Notes under the pieces: model-generated | What the model saw: only the letters and a program-made list of their open reading frames with translations | The model's database searches: none | What the model was told of the DNA's origin: nothing | From: Rhipidocladum racemiflorum | Lineage: Eukaryota; Streptophyta; Magnoliopsida; Poales; Poaceae | Assembly: GCA_036346355.1 (NCBI GenBank) | Contig: JAYEVF010000051.1 | Span: 186,001-250,000 of the forward strand | DNA length: 64,000 bases | Direction of reading: 5' to 3' | Part shown: piece after piece, positions 1 to 11,803 of the stretch | Position numbering within the stretch: the stretch's first letter is position 1 | How the letters are laid out: each line of letters opens with the position of its first letter | Position numbers and translations under genes: made by a program

Positions 1-1218
1 CTAAATCTTGACTCTGAAATGCTTCGGCCTGTACCTTAGCCAATGATTCATTAGAGTCTCAGAGCGCCTCTGAAAGATTAGCTTTCTCTGTTTCTAATTC
101 CGCCACCCGTTCCTTCGCTGCCTCACAATCCTGGACCCCCTTGTTAAACTTGTCAAAATACGCCCGAAATCGGCGGGATACTTCCGAAGCAACGACAGCC
201 CCCCTAAAAAAGAGGAAGAAAAATGTTGAAAGATAAAGAGATCAGTAATATAAGCTCGAAAGGGGAAATACCTTCAAATAATGATCCATGGAGATTTCAC
301 AAAGAGAAAGGTCATTAATTCCCTCGAACAGAGCCACAGATTTGCTATAGGGAGAAAAGGCTGCGCATTTTTCTTAAAGTCGGGGCTGCAGCGCCCCCCC
401 TCTCAAAATCTGAAGTTGAAAAATCTGACAAATCAAACCGGACGAAAGAGGAACCAGCGCCACCGCGGAGTCTGGCCGGCCGAAGGCAAAGCTCCCCGCT
501 GAAGGGGAACATCTTGAGGAATAAGGATCGGAGGCCCCCGATTCCCCTCCTCCGCGACAGGCGGAGGAGCAGCAGACGTTCCAGTTTGGACCTGCTCCAA
601 TGGTTTTAATGCCTCCGCCGCCTCCGCATTATCACCTCCTGCATTGACTTCATCAAAACCTGAAAGGACATCACATCCTAACGAGCTGGCAGGAAAGGTG
701 TCAGGAGTAAGACCTTCTGCCCCGATGGGGGTATCAGGAGTGGAAACGTTTAGTCGAAGACCACGCGTCTCCCCTATCACGGGGCCGGCCATGCCTCCAG
801 CAGCTCTCAGACGCCCCGAGGCTAGAGAATCATTGTCATCTCCATCACCCAAATCAATAGTTTCCACTCCAGGAATCGCTAAAAACGAATATCCTGGGGA
901 TTGCCCCCGCCAACACGCGTATCCGCGGAGAAATCAAGTATAAGGGCCGAGGGAGCCACCTCCGTTGAAATTGGGACCGGAGTAGCCTCGGGCAGACCCG
1001 CCTCAGAAACAATAGGCACACCTGAGGGCTCGTCTGCGATAGCTGAGGGTAGTGCTTCAGAAGACCCCACAGCGTCAGCAGGATCAGAAATGGGTGGCGG
1101 TAGGAGAGATGTAGCCGCAATGGAGCCAAAAGAATCACCTTCGTCGCTGGACTCCTCCTCATCCCAATCTTCATCCTCATCGTCATCACCTTCTAGATCT
1201 TCGCTCTCGCCAGAAGTA
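1..1218 (-). pseudogene. Antisense ORF of the left gypsy element, C-terminal half (acidic and coiled-coil)
   Basis: This continues the PF04195-like gene interrupted by the CACTA element. From 1218 downward the frame is open through a strongly acidic run (Glu/Asp/Ser, 1135-1215) to a TAG at 879. It resumes in a shifted frame at 867-433 with METIDLGDGDDNDSL. A clear intron follows: donor at 271-270 and acceptor at 205-204 on the minus strand. The last exon (203-1) is a charged, heptad-like segment containing KERVAELETEKANLSEAL, broken by a TGA near 55. N-terminal family domain, acidic middle and coiled-coil tail parallel the antisense gene at 16883-19740. Indels and stops mark it as decayed. 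It runs off the left edge. Confidence 0.6.
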
Positions 1219-1470
1219 CACTACACCATTACCTAATATTACCGTCAGACGACTGCCGGAAATAATCAGTGATCACCAACAAACTGTCGATCGGCAATGT
1301 TAACAACAGACTATCTGTCGGTAATACGTCTTTTAGGGTTAGATTGTCTATCGGCAATTATATAGGTATTACAGACTGATTGTGTGTCGGTAAATATCAT
1401 GTTGTGGGTCGAACCATAGGTCGGGAAAAATATTACAACCGATTATGTGTCGGCAATACTTAGGAGCGGG
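1219..1470 (+). repeat. CACTA left terminus and subterminal repeat array
   Basis: After the TIR come several copies of a motif close to CTGTCGGTAAT: CTGTCGATCGGCAAT near 1284, CTATCTGTCGGTAAT near 1311, TGTCTATCGGCAAT near 1346, TGTGTGTCGGTAAAT near 1380 and TGTGTCGGCAATAC near 1446. In CACTA elements such repeats bind the TNPA-type protein. All copies read in the same direction as those at the right end. Confidence 0.85.
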
Positions 1471-2889
1471 AAACTAATCTGGTGGCGGCAAGTTTACGCG
1501 CGAGAGGCGAAAACGCTCTGACATCACCACGCGTCTCCAGTCTCCACCCGAAAAGGTGCAACCAAATCCCTCCAGGCCACCCGATCGAACCCCTCTCCAG
1601 TCTCCACGCAAAATCGCTCCATGCCTCTCTCCACATCTCCACCCGACGGCTTACCCTAATCCCCAAATCCCCCCCCCCCGATCGGCTGCGCTCGCCTCCG
1701 ACCAGATCTCCACCGCCTCCGCCGCACCCCCTCCGCCTCCGCCGGCTGTGCCATGTCCGGCCATGCCCCTACCGCCTCCGACCAGCTGCCCCATCCCCCA
1801 CCGTAGCTTAGCCCTCACACCGCCGCCACCGCCTCCGATCGGTCCAGCGCACGCGCCCCCACGCCGTCCGACCTGCTGCGAAGGAGCAGGTCCCCCTCCG
1901 ACCAGCTGCGCCTCCGACCGCCTCCATTGCCTGGACATTGACCTGGTATCTTCGATCTTCCAAAGCCTCAGTACTTCATCCATGTTCTCGGGCTGCCCCA
2001 TTCAATTTACTATTCCTAAATGCACATTTCTCCATTTGTTTTTACATGAACTTGGATCAAGTGGCAGTGATTTAGCTGCCACTATCATCAGTAACACATG
2101 GACTAGAGAATGATTTACATGTAGTGAATGAATGATGATGTTTTACCATTCCTCAAGGATTTAATTTCAGTCCAGTGTTGAACTTTTCATGCAGCACATG
2201 ATTGATGTGTTGGAAGGACCATGTTGCTATTTCTTAGTCCTATTGTAGTGGTTGGGCATAAAAAGATAGTTTGGTATAAACGTCTTTCTGCTTTAATTGA
2301 CAAAATAATTTTAAGCACCTTCTTTTATATGGTTGCCGTCTACAAATGTAACACTGCACAACATTTGGATGCATGGTTGGAGATTTTTGTAATTTGTGTG
2401 ATATAACACTATGCTATGAAAATCTTGCAGGACCTTCATAACACTTCCCTTGGAACAATTCTGTCAGCTTTTGGTTAATTCACACTCCATTTGGAACATC
2501 ACCTGCAATTGTTTACACTCCCTTTGGAACAACTCCATTACATTTTGCTGTGTAGACTTCTCCATTTGGTATGCTCTCCCATCGGATATTCACCTTATGA
2601 AGACTTCTTTATAGCTACATCTCTTTCTAGCTTCTAATTTTATCCTTGTTTTGTTAATTTTCTTGTTTCTATTTGATCATATTATGTCATTTCGTGATGT
2701 TACGTGTTGCATATTGTTATGTTTCTTGATTATATACCGTTTTGTTATGTCATTGTATTAAATAGAATGTTTACAATATAGGGAGGGGCTAAAAAGTACT
2801 TGCATTACGATTAATAATATTTATACTATTTCAATACTAATAATATACATATTCTATACAGACATAACTTGTTAAACTTGTAGCCAAGC
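1471..2889 (+). other. CACTA 5' leader with a C-rich block
   Basis: Between the left subterminal repeats and the TNP2 start. 1500-1960 is cytosine- and CpG-rich, with runs of CCTCCGCC-type triplets and no convincing protein. It contrasts sharply with the AT-rich DNA after 1990. It looks like a gene 5' UTR and may hold the element's promoter or a captured host leader. The ORFs through it are low-complexity proline-rich frames, not called as genes. Nothing recognisable was seen in 2000-2889. Confidence 0.4.
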
Positions 2890-5800
2890 ATGGATAAGGG
2901 ATGGATGAACATGAGTAGGAATGCACCTGAATATATTCAAGGGGTCAAAGGATTCATAGAGTTTGCTTTTACCCATTCAGCAAAAGGAAATAAGATATTA
3001 TGCCCTTGCAAGAAATGTGTTAATTGTTCTTGGAGAGAAGCAGACATTGTATATGAACACCTGATTTGCGAAGGCTTTAAACGTGGGTACAAACTATGGA
3101 TGTTTCATGGGGAAGCATCATCCTCTTCTGCACATCGTAATGCACATGAAGTGGTCCAAGTAGAAGAAATGCCAGAGGATCAGGATGAAATGCCAAAAAT
3201 GCTTAGAGATATGGCATACAGGTTAGATGGTATGGAGGATTGGGGTGGTAGTGATGGTGGTTTAGAAGATGGTAATGTGGATGTAGATGATTTTTGCAGA
3301 CTAGTAGATTATGCAAGTCAAGAACTATACCCTGGGTGCAAGACCTTCTCAAAATTAAATTTTTTAGTTCGATTGCTCCACACTAAATTTCTTGGAAGAT
3401 GGAGTGATAAAAGCTTTAACATGCTACTGGACTTGCTTAGAGAGGCTTTCCCTGAAGGTTCAACGCTACCTAAAAACTTTTATGAAGCAAAGAAAATGGT
3501 CAAATGTCTTGGTCTTGGGTACATAAATATCCATGCTTGTGAACACGATTGCATATTATTTCGGAAACAACACAAAAATGACGCTAAATGCCCTAAATGC
3601 AATACTCCTCGATGGAAAATGGAATGTAAGAATCTTGATGGGAAGAATTTGCATAAAGTTCCTAGAAAGGTTCTTCGATACTTTCCGATAAAAGAAAGAC
3701 TTTAAAAGTTGTACATCAACCCAGAAAAGGCAGCAAACATGAGATGGCATGAGGAAGGGCGAACAAAAGATGGATTGCTTCCACATCCAACAGATTCTCC
3801 AGCTCGGAAGGACTTTGACAATAGGCATGCTATGTTTGGTAAAGAGAGTCGCAATGTAAGACTAGCATTAGCTATTGATGGCTTCAATCCTTTTAGGTCC
3901 TTGAGTAGTATCCATAGCACATGGACTGTTGTTTTGATTCCATATAACCTACCGCCTTGGATGTGCATGAAACAACCCAACTTTATCCTTTCCTTGTTAA
4001 TTCCTGGTCCAAGAGCTCCTGGTAATGATATGGATGTCTACATGGAACCATTGGTTGATGATTTGGACTTCCTTTGGCGCAAAGGCATTAGGACTTACGA
4101 TTCCTCCAAGGAAGAGTTCTTCCAAATGCATGCTGCAATATTAAGCACCATATCCGACTTTCCAGGCTTAGGTTATGTACATGGTTGTGTTACGTCAGGA
4201 GATGTTGCTTGCCCTGATTGCCACTTAGGAACTTGTTCTATCAGACTAAAAAAGGGTAGCAAGAACTGTTATATGGGACATCGTAGGTTCTTGGATGCAA
4301 ACCATAGGTTCAGAGTAGATGCCAATTCATTTGATGGTACTATAGAGTTTAGGCCAGCACCTTCTCCACTTTCCGGTGAGGAAATTTTGAGGCAGACAGA
4401 AACACTTAAGGTAAATTTTGGTAAGGATCCAACCGGGAAGAAGGACACAACAAAGCGCAAGAAAGGTGATATGTGGAAAAAGCGATCTATTTTATTTAGG
4501 CTACCCTATTGGAAAGATTTATTGCTGCGATATAATTTTGATGTGATGCACATTGAGAAAAATGTATGCGATAACATAATTAATACACTCTTGGGAATAG
4601 ATGGGAAGTTTAAAGATAATCTAAATTCTCGCTTGGACCTCCAACTACTAGGCATAAGGAAAGATCTTCACCCTATCATAGTCGGAGACAAATTTTATTT
4701 ACCTCCTGCTCCATACTCTATGAGTTCTAATGAAAAGAAGATGTTTTGTGAGGTGTTGAAAAGAGTGAAGTTTCCTGATGGCTATGCAGCTGACATACGC
4801 AATCGTGTACATGTTAATGAGAAAAGGTTAGTTGGGCTAAAAAGCCATGATAACCACATTCTGTTGCAGCACTTGCTTCCACTAGCTATTCGAAGGATAT
4901 TGCCAGAGAGGGTGAGTGCAGCATTGATTCGTGTCAGCAACTTTTTCAAGCAAATTTATTCACCAGTGATACGCATAAGTGATATGCAAAAGCTTGAGGC
5001 AGAAATAGCTGAGACATTGTGCATATTAGAGACTATATTTCCACCATCTTTTTTTGATATTATGGTGCACTTGATGGTTAATCTTCCCACCCAAGCTCGA
5101 ATTTGTGGTACAGTATTGTATCGCAATATGTATCCAATGGAGAAGTAATTACTACACACTCATCTATTATTAATGGGGTCTTAATGTATGCATAAGCTCA
5201 TGTACTTAATATAAATTTATGTAGGTTTTTGTTGACATTAAAAGGGTATGTCCATACTAGAAGTCATCCGGAGGGGTCAATAGCTGAAAGTTATATATTT
5301 GATGAAAGCCTTACGTTTTGCTCTCAATATTTACATGGATGTGAAACTAGATATACTCGAAGAGCTAGAAATGATGATGGCAAGAACCATAGCAATGATG
5401 GTGCCATGCCATATTTTTATAAAAATATTGGTCGAGATTTGGTTGGCAAGTGTGTTGTGACCTTAGACTATCAAGCATGGCTTCAAGCTCACAGATATGT
5501 CTTATACAACTATGATCATATAGAACCATTTCTTAAGTAAGTTATCTATCCTATTCTCTTATCTATCTTCTTCTCACTAGGTTTATTACTTTCTATGTTG
5601 TTGCAAAATTATGAGGCAATCTATGCAGAAAGCACTTTGAATACATTTCCTCTACTCATCAAAATAGACGAGAAATCAACCGGGTGCATCATGAAACATT
5701 CCACGAGTGGTTCAGGCTACATGTAAGTACATAAACACCTACCTGTATGGCTAGCATAGGCACAAATAGTTGGCTATTAACCATAGCATTCTATAATTAC

Positions 5801-6462
5801 AGGTGGCTGATTTACTTATGAGAGGTGAACAAGTATCAGATGAAATACAAGCTTTAGCTAAAGGGCCTTTATTGGTTGCAAAGATGTACAATAGCTATAC
5901 AATAAATGGATACAATTTCCACACAAAGTTCTATGATGAGGGTAGATCTGTTCAAAGTAGTGGAGTAGCTTTAGTTGCACAAACCTCAAGCTACACTGCA
6001 AGTAATGAAAGCACTACAATTAAAAACAAGACATACTATGGCATTATTACCGAAATCTTAGAGTTGAACTATCACCGCAAAGGGAATATTGTGCTTTTTA
6101 AATGTGATTGGGTTGACAATCGAGTACAAGATAAATGGGTGAAAGTTGATAAATTTGGAATTGTTACTGTAAACTTCAAGCACTTATTCAATACTGGTGA
6201 GAAGTCAGTGGATGAATCTTTCATTTTAGCATCACAAGCTACTCAGGTTTATTATATTTTAGAACCTATAGACAAAGATTGGTGTGCTGTGGTACAATCA
6301 AAGCCACGAGACTGTTATGACATGGCTGAGGTTGACAATGAACTTGTGGAACCATTTACTAATGAGAGTATAGATGCAAATATTAATTTTGTTGGGGACG
6401 GGCCTAGCATTAGAAAGGATATAGAGGGTACAATTGTTGATCCAAAAGAGAAAGGAGGGTAA
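2890..6462 (+). CDS. TNP2-type CACTA transposase, four exons, one premature stop
   Basis: This is the catalytic transposase of the element. Exons as read: 2890-5144, 5225-5536, 5629-5722 and 5803-6462, with GT-AG introns and a frame continuous across the first junction. Domains in order: an N-terminal transposase-associated zinc-binding region (MDKGWMNMSR, then CPCKKCVN, about residues 1-80); the Transposase_21/TNP2 core with LALAIDGFNPF and FDVMHIEKNVCDN; a DUF4218 region with LLPLAIRRILPERVSAAL continuing across intron 1 as LKGYVHTRSHPEGSIAE; and a DUF4216 region in exon 4 (NGYNFHTKFYDEG, YYGIITEILELNY). A TAA at 3703-3705 (L-stop-K-L-Y) interrupts the frame. Family members usually have an amino acid there, so a single CAA-to-TAA change is the simple explanation. 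The frame is otherwise open, so the gene was probably functional recently. Confidence 0.9.
3703..3705 (+). other. Premature TAA stop inside the TNP2 transposase
   Basis: The frame is open before it from 2890 and after it to the exon 1 donor at 5144, and family similarity continues on both sides. It separates the N-terminal zinc-binding region from the catalytic core. Confidence 0.85.
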
Positions 6463-6619
6463 GTGTTTTACCTTGTTTGATGTAGGCATGAGTCAATTCC
6501 CATATACGCTGATCTATTTGCACGCTGCATATGTTTTTACATATATTGTGTTACTTCGAAATTATGTTTCATGAGATCATATGGTAAGATGTTTGTGGAT
6601 TTACATTTTAGGAAAATTA

Positions 6620-9600
6620 ATGGGAAAAGGAAGAGGAGAAAGTAGGTGTACCACTCCCAATGAGTATGAAAACATGAGGGACTCAAACATCAGTGAGAAG
6701 AATGCATTCCTAAAATCTTTGAATCTTGAGCCCATCCTACAATATCTATCAGGACCAAAGGAGGAGCAGTTAATGGTGGAGCTAGCTCTTCACAGACATC
6801 TAACAAATTTAGTAAGGTGACAATGATACATGATGCCATATTGAATTGTACATGCTAACTTTTTATTAGCTTTTGTGACAATGGAAGTGATTTTAACTAT
6901 TTTTGCAAATTGTAGACAAGGCATGATGCTACCACCTCTCCACAAAATAAGGTAGCAATTGGACGACCAAATCTACGGCCTAGGCCAACAAGAAACGAAG
7001 AACCCTTAGAAGAAGAGAATGAAGATCCTGAATACATGACTGAAGAACCCTTACAAGAAGAGAATGAAGGTATGCGAATTTGATTTGTATGTGAATTTAT
7101 GACTAAAGAACCCGGAACTGTGTATCATTGTGTTGTGAGTGGATGCAACTTAATTTTGAACGTATGTTACTTAGATGGATGGACGTAGCTTTTATCATAA
7201 TAAGCCTGCTGTATTCTGACATTATAAACTTCATAACAAGAAAAGATGTTAGCTTATATTCCAGTAAAAAAAGAATTTGATCGAGAGAACTAAGACTACT
7301 GTATATGTGGACTTTGTCAGTAGTTAATTATAAACTCAGACTACATGTATATGAGAACTCAGACTACATGTATATGAGGAATTCTGACATTATAAACTTT
7401 AATTTCCTGATAAAAAATCAGCACCACCTCGTCAGTAGTTAATTACTACATGTATATGAGGACTTTGATAACTCAGACTAGAAACTTTTGTGTCCATTTT
7501 TTATATCCTAATAAAGCACAACACAAGAAGCGAAAGGGAAGAGGGCACACTAGAAAGGAAAACATATGGTCAAGAGAAAATGAGCCTTTGATCAAGATGG
7601 CATTCAATGAGTATGGTCAGCCGGTTGGGAAAGCTGCCAAAGAATTCCCTAATGTTGTTGGATCACTTGTGAGGACTAAGGGTTTTCCTCTTAGCCATGA
7701 TGATTGGAGAGACGTTGATCCAAATATAAAGCAAAAAAACTATGCGATACCTTAGAGGTATGCCAATTGATGTCATCTATATGTGTATACATGATGTTGA
7801 CAAGTATTTCCTTTGCTAATGCCTAAATCTTATGCTTGTTCAATTAGTGTGTCTATGAGATGGATGAACAACTTGAAGATTATGCTTTGGCCACTGCTAC
7901 GAAGAAATGGAAGGATTTCAAATCAGACTTGAAGAAAGCCAAATATGATGAGAGTAAGACAGATGAGGAGCTTCTTGCTGCTTGTGATAGTCGAGTTGAT
8001 CAGGCAGATTGGGCATGGCTTATTAATTATTGGAGATCAGAAGAAGCACAAGTATGACAAGATAAAACCTAGTACCTATATTTCCCTTAATACATTAATT
8101 CTTTATTTATTGCTTTCTTTCTTGTAGGCTCGTAGTGCAAGAGGCAAAGCAAACCGTGCTAAGTTGGGAACGCCACATACAACTGGAAGCAAAAGTTTTG
8201 CACGTGTTGGACATGAATGGGTAAATTTGATTTACATTTTCTTACTGTTGTGTACTACCCCATGCACAATACATTCATCACTACCATAATTTAATGAACA
8301 CAGTCTGAGGAGCATGGACGCAAGCCACGTAGGCATGAGTTGTTTGTGATAACACATACACGCAAAGATGGGGCTACATTGAAACAAGCTGAACCTCAAA
8401 TTGTAAGTATGTCTAATTTTTCACTTTCATACATGAATAGAGAATTGTATTGTATAATCCTTTTGTGATTTTAGAAAGCGCTTCAAGAAGCTGCGACAAA
8501 ATATCCAAAACTGCAAGAAAAAACTATAAAGGAAGGTGATCTTTTCTCTCATGTATTTGGGCGTGAGCCAAGGGGGCATGTTCGCTCTGTTGGTTTAGGA
8601 CCAACTCCATCTACTTTGGGCATACCTGGGCACCGCAAGTATACAACAACAAATGTTCAAATGGCACTCCGTGGTCGTCGTAAAGCTGAGCAAGACGTCA
8701 CATTACTAAAGGGGGCTATGGAACAGATGCAAGGAGAGATGGAAGAGTTGAAGAGAATAGTTTTGGCTAGCCAAGGTAGAAGAGAAGCTACACCAAACGT
8801 AGATAGCCCTCTAGAACATGGATCCAATCCTACACCAAATACGGTAAAGTTCATTAACTTTTAGTATCTAAATGTTGCTAACTAAATCTTTGTATAATAT
8901 TGGTTTGATGACTGTATTTGTGCAGCCGATAGGAAATGAATATGATAATAGTGAGGCTGATGAGGAATCCTACCCAGAGGTTCGTAATCTGCCTGATGGC
9001 CATGAGGTTTGTACTCATTACTTGAAGTATCACTGTTGGTACCTCCACTTTTTAAACATTTCGTACATCGTGTTACTAACTTCATGTAAATTTTAATACC
9101 TATTGAAGATGGTAAAATGTAGAGATATAATTCTTGTGCCCGCCCAACCACATTAGGTAGGAAATTTTTTTAAAAAAATTCTAGTACCCAATTCTGGTGC
9201 ACTCCAAGCTACCACTTAATAGAAAAAATCAACCTTCTTGTGCCTGCACAACTTTGGTGCCACGTTAGGTAGGATAAAAAATAAAACAAAAATCTAGTGC
9301 CCAATTCTTGTGCCTGACAAGCTACCTCCTAATAGAAAAAAATCAACCTTCTAGAGTGCTTGATCTGATTCGCAGGAGCTTGGTCAGATTTTAGGTAGTC
9401 TCAGTTTGGCGGTTCTTGTAGTTGTAGACATAATTAACCTCTTAAGTTTGATAGCACCTGTACCATGAATAAGGATCAAGAGCATCTGAATTATTTACTC
9501 TCTAAGAAGAATCAAAATTTTCATTACTATGTTCCCGGTGAAGAATTGCATGAACATTTATATCCAATACCTATGCATGTTTGTGATTAACCATTCTTCC

Positions 9601-9984
9601 ATTTACACATTTAGATAACGCGTAGGCGAGCTGCAGTCCCATTGAGAACACATGAAGGGGTATGGTTTCAATGTTGTTGGGTTACATTAACACACCTTTC
9701 TTAGATGGTTTCTATGATAATAACACGGTGTTGTAATGTTGTAGGGTGGCAAGGAAGTGATACTACTTTCTCTTTTTGGTCCCAATACTATACCTGTGGC
9801 TAAGGCTACTGTCCAAACAACTAACCCAAAAGCAATAGTAGGAGGTACACCTCTAGGGCATGAATGCTGTGAAGTTAGTCAATTATGTGATGAAAAAGGA
9901 TGTTCTCTTGCTTCGCCCGTATGGAAACCTAAAGACCATGGCGGATGCCTTTGGGCAATCTATTGCGTGGCCTCGACAAAAAGT
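6620..9984 (+). CDS. TNPA-type CACTA protein (PF03004-like), many exons, frame damage
   Basis: This is the second gene of the element, on the same strand as the transposase and about 160 bp after it. Such proteins bind subterminal repeats and assist transposition. Likely exons: 6620-6817 (MGKGRGESRCTTPNEYENM), 6916-7069 (acidic, EEPLEEENEDPEY), about 7516-7745, about 7847-8049 (MDEQLEDYALATATKKWKDF), about 8128-8218, 8303-8402, 8475-8842 (KEGDLFSHVFGREPRGHVRS, then a coiled-coil stretch EQMQGEMEELKRIVLAS), about 8926-9006, and 9745-9984 with IPVAKATVQTTNP and IVGGTPLGHECCEV. The VFGREPRGHVR block is characteristic of plant transposase Ptta/En/Spm family 24. Two places appear frameshifted, the A-run near 7735 and near 9870, where the expected C-terminus continues in another frame. 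Exon ends are estimates. Confidence 0.75.
9136..9354 (+). repeat. Degenerate tandem duplication in a CACTA intron
   Basis: Two copies of a roughly 105-115 bp unit (9136-9239 and 9240-9354). Each contains TTAGGTAGGA, a CTAGTRCCCAATTCT-type box, and ends TAATAGAAAAAAATCAACCTTCT. It lies between TNPA exons and has no coding content. Confidence 0.6.
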
Positions 9985-10249
9985 AACAACTTTAGCTAAC
10001 TTATTTTGTTACTGCAATGGTTGACATGGGATATTTGTTAATATTTGTTTTTTTTTTCATTTCAGATGATGAATGACAAAAAGGTTGCAAGTTCATCACC
10101 ATCAAATGTACTTGTTTCAGGTGGCTACTGATCTCATTGCCATGTTTTCTTTTTGTTGTTGAAATACATATTTACTTGGGAAATGGCCTCAATTCATTGA
10201 TCCTGCCAGCTCTTCTCCTTTCTCCTAATCACAAAAAAATAACAACAAA

Positions 10250-10893
10250 GCTCTACATACACTTTGAACAGGTAGTACTGTAATTCGTTTACCATTTAGG
10301 AGTGCAAGCTTGTGTGTCATTTTTCCTGGCTGTAGTAAACAAATGACATTAAGCAGGGAAAAAATGGAGTACAAAAAAGTGTTAAAAGTTTTTTGCCACA
10401 ACAGTAAGTAAATCTATGACTAATGTCTTCTAAATAGTTATGCATAACCAATTATCCATTAAATACATTAGTACTCACTGGAACCACCAGTAGTCTAATA
10501 CCAAAACAACTTGGCAGGGAATATCTAGAGCATGGATTTTGGAATTAAACATAACATAAGGTTGTACATTGTTCAAGTGTTTGATAAACCTTATGTGGGT
10601 CCCTATGAATTAATCAAATCATCATGTTCCATTTAATAGAAATCTGACACATAACATGATGAAAGCACAATACATAATTCATTAATTCTGGTACATATGG
10701 AAATCATAACTGTCACAATGCCATGTTAACATAAAAATGTAAATACATCTGGTAGAGCTACTGGTTCAAAAAGAACCGGCCATAACAATAAAGTAGAATT
10801 AAAAAGCATGACATCTTTTACAGATGTAGCCAAATATAAGGAACATGCTTAGTAATGAATTACAGTACTACCTGTTCAAAGTGTATGTAGAGC
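10250..10893. repeat. 644-bp foldback sequence with perfect 37-bp inverted arms
   Basis: 10250-10286 and 10857-10893 are exact reverse complements; the left arm begins GCTCTACATACACTTTG. The interior is AT-rich and non-coding. A direct repeat of ACATCTTTT...AGATGT...AGCCAAATATA occurs just inside and just outside the right arm (about 10810 and 10894). It lies in the 3' half of the CACTA element, beyond the recognisable TNPA exons. No convincing target duplication was found, so the superfamily is left open. Confidence 0.7.
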
Positions 10894-10899
10894 ACGACA

Positions 10900-11429
10900 T
10901 CTTTTTTAGATGTGTAGCCAAATATACCTTTTGTTTGTATTTAGGATGTATTTACTATCAAATACAATACATTATGCTAATCATTTGTATATTTGTATGT
11001 TTCAGGTAGCAGCTAAAGTAGAAAGTGAAGTCATGGACAAGAGCCATCTATTTACTATCTATTTTAGATTAAGGGCAATGATGTTAGTAGGTATCTTTTG
11101 TGTGTAGTAAGGAAGATGTCAATGATAGTGGTATATTTTGGCAACACATGAACTACTACAGATTATGGGCAAGTATTTTGGCAACACATGTGGTGGATGT
11201 AATTTTGGCAACATTTGTGGTGGATAGTCATGGAGGATGTAATCAAACCCTTACTTCTAATTAAGTGGTCTTTATCTATGATATTGTGGTGATTGTGTGG
11301 TGGATTCATTTGTTGGTTGAAGCTTGTGTCTTAGAAAAATTAATTGTAATGCTTTATATATTTTGAATGAAGACTACCATTATAGTAGAAATGTTAAGCT
11401 AGTGAAACAACAAATATACATACTGTTGC
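10900..11429 (+). other. CACTA 3' non-coding region
   Basis: A short open stretch near 11007-11107 (VAAKVESEVMDKSHLF) could be a last exon of the TNPA-type gene, but the evidence is weak. It is followed by three direct copies of ATTTTGGCAACA (about 11138, 11175 and 11203), resembling a repeated 3' UTR segment, before the subterminal array. Confidence 0.3.
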
Positions 11430-11800
11430 ATGTTGTCTGTCAGTAATTCTTCAGCATTATCACATATTAATTGATTTCTAGGACATATATAATGGCAAAC
11501 TATCTGTCGGTAATTACTAAAGTAAACGGCAAACTGTCTGTCGGTAATACATAATCTGTCGGCAATTACATGCCTGTCGGTAATAATATGTTTGCTGGAG
11601 AAAATCAGACCAATAGTGTCAAACCATCTGCCGGTAAAACTGATGTCTGTCGGTAAAGACAATTGCGGACGGCTGGGTCTCTGGCAGACGGTTTTGGCAG
11701 ATCGTGTGTCGGTAATAACAATTCCCGGCAGAGGATTTGCCCTTGACAGCCATTTTTCCCGGCAGAAAGAGTGCCCTCAAAGCTATGTTGTGGTGTAGTG
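11430..11800 (+). repeat. CACTA right terminus and subterminal repeat array
   Basis: At least seven copies of the CTGTCGGTAAT-like motif lie here: near 11438 (CTGTCAGTAATT), 11503, 11535, 11555, 11574, 11646 and 11706, with a further diverged CTGCCGGTAAA near 11628. The TIR TGGTGTAGTG closes the element at 11800. The spacing is tighter than at the left end. Confidence 0.85.
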
Positions 11801-11803
11801 GTA

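Larger units (their letters stand above)
1219..11800 (+). mobile_element. CACTA (En/Spm-type) DNA transposon, 10,582 bp
   Basis: The left end is CACTACACCA at 1219-1228 and the right end TGGTGTAGTG at 11791-11800, a perfect 10-bp terminal inverted repeat beginning with the diagnostic CACTA. Both sides are flanked by GTA (1216-1218 and 11801-11803), the 3-bp target duplication typical of the superfamily. It carries the two expected genes, a TNP2-type transposase (2890-6462) and a TNPA-type protein (about 6620-9984), with subterminal repeat arrays at each end. It sits inside the antisense ORF of an older gypsy element. One nonsense codon in TNP2 and probable frameshifts in TNPA suggest this copy depends on helper proteins, though its ends look intact. 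Confidence 0.97.

Noticed and set aside
1482..2113. Proline-rich ORFs of 109-185 codons in the CACTA leader
   Set aside because: Low-complexity CCTCCGCC triplets stay open in several frames; no domain and no consistent start.
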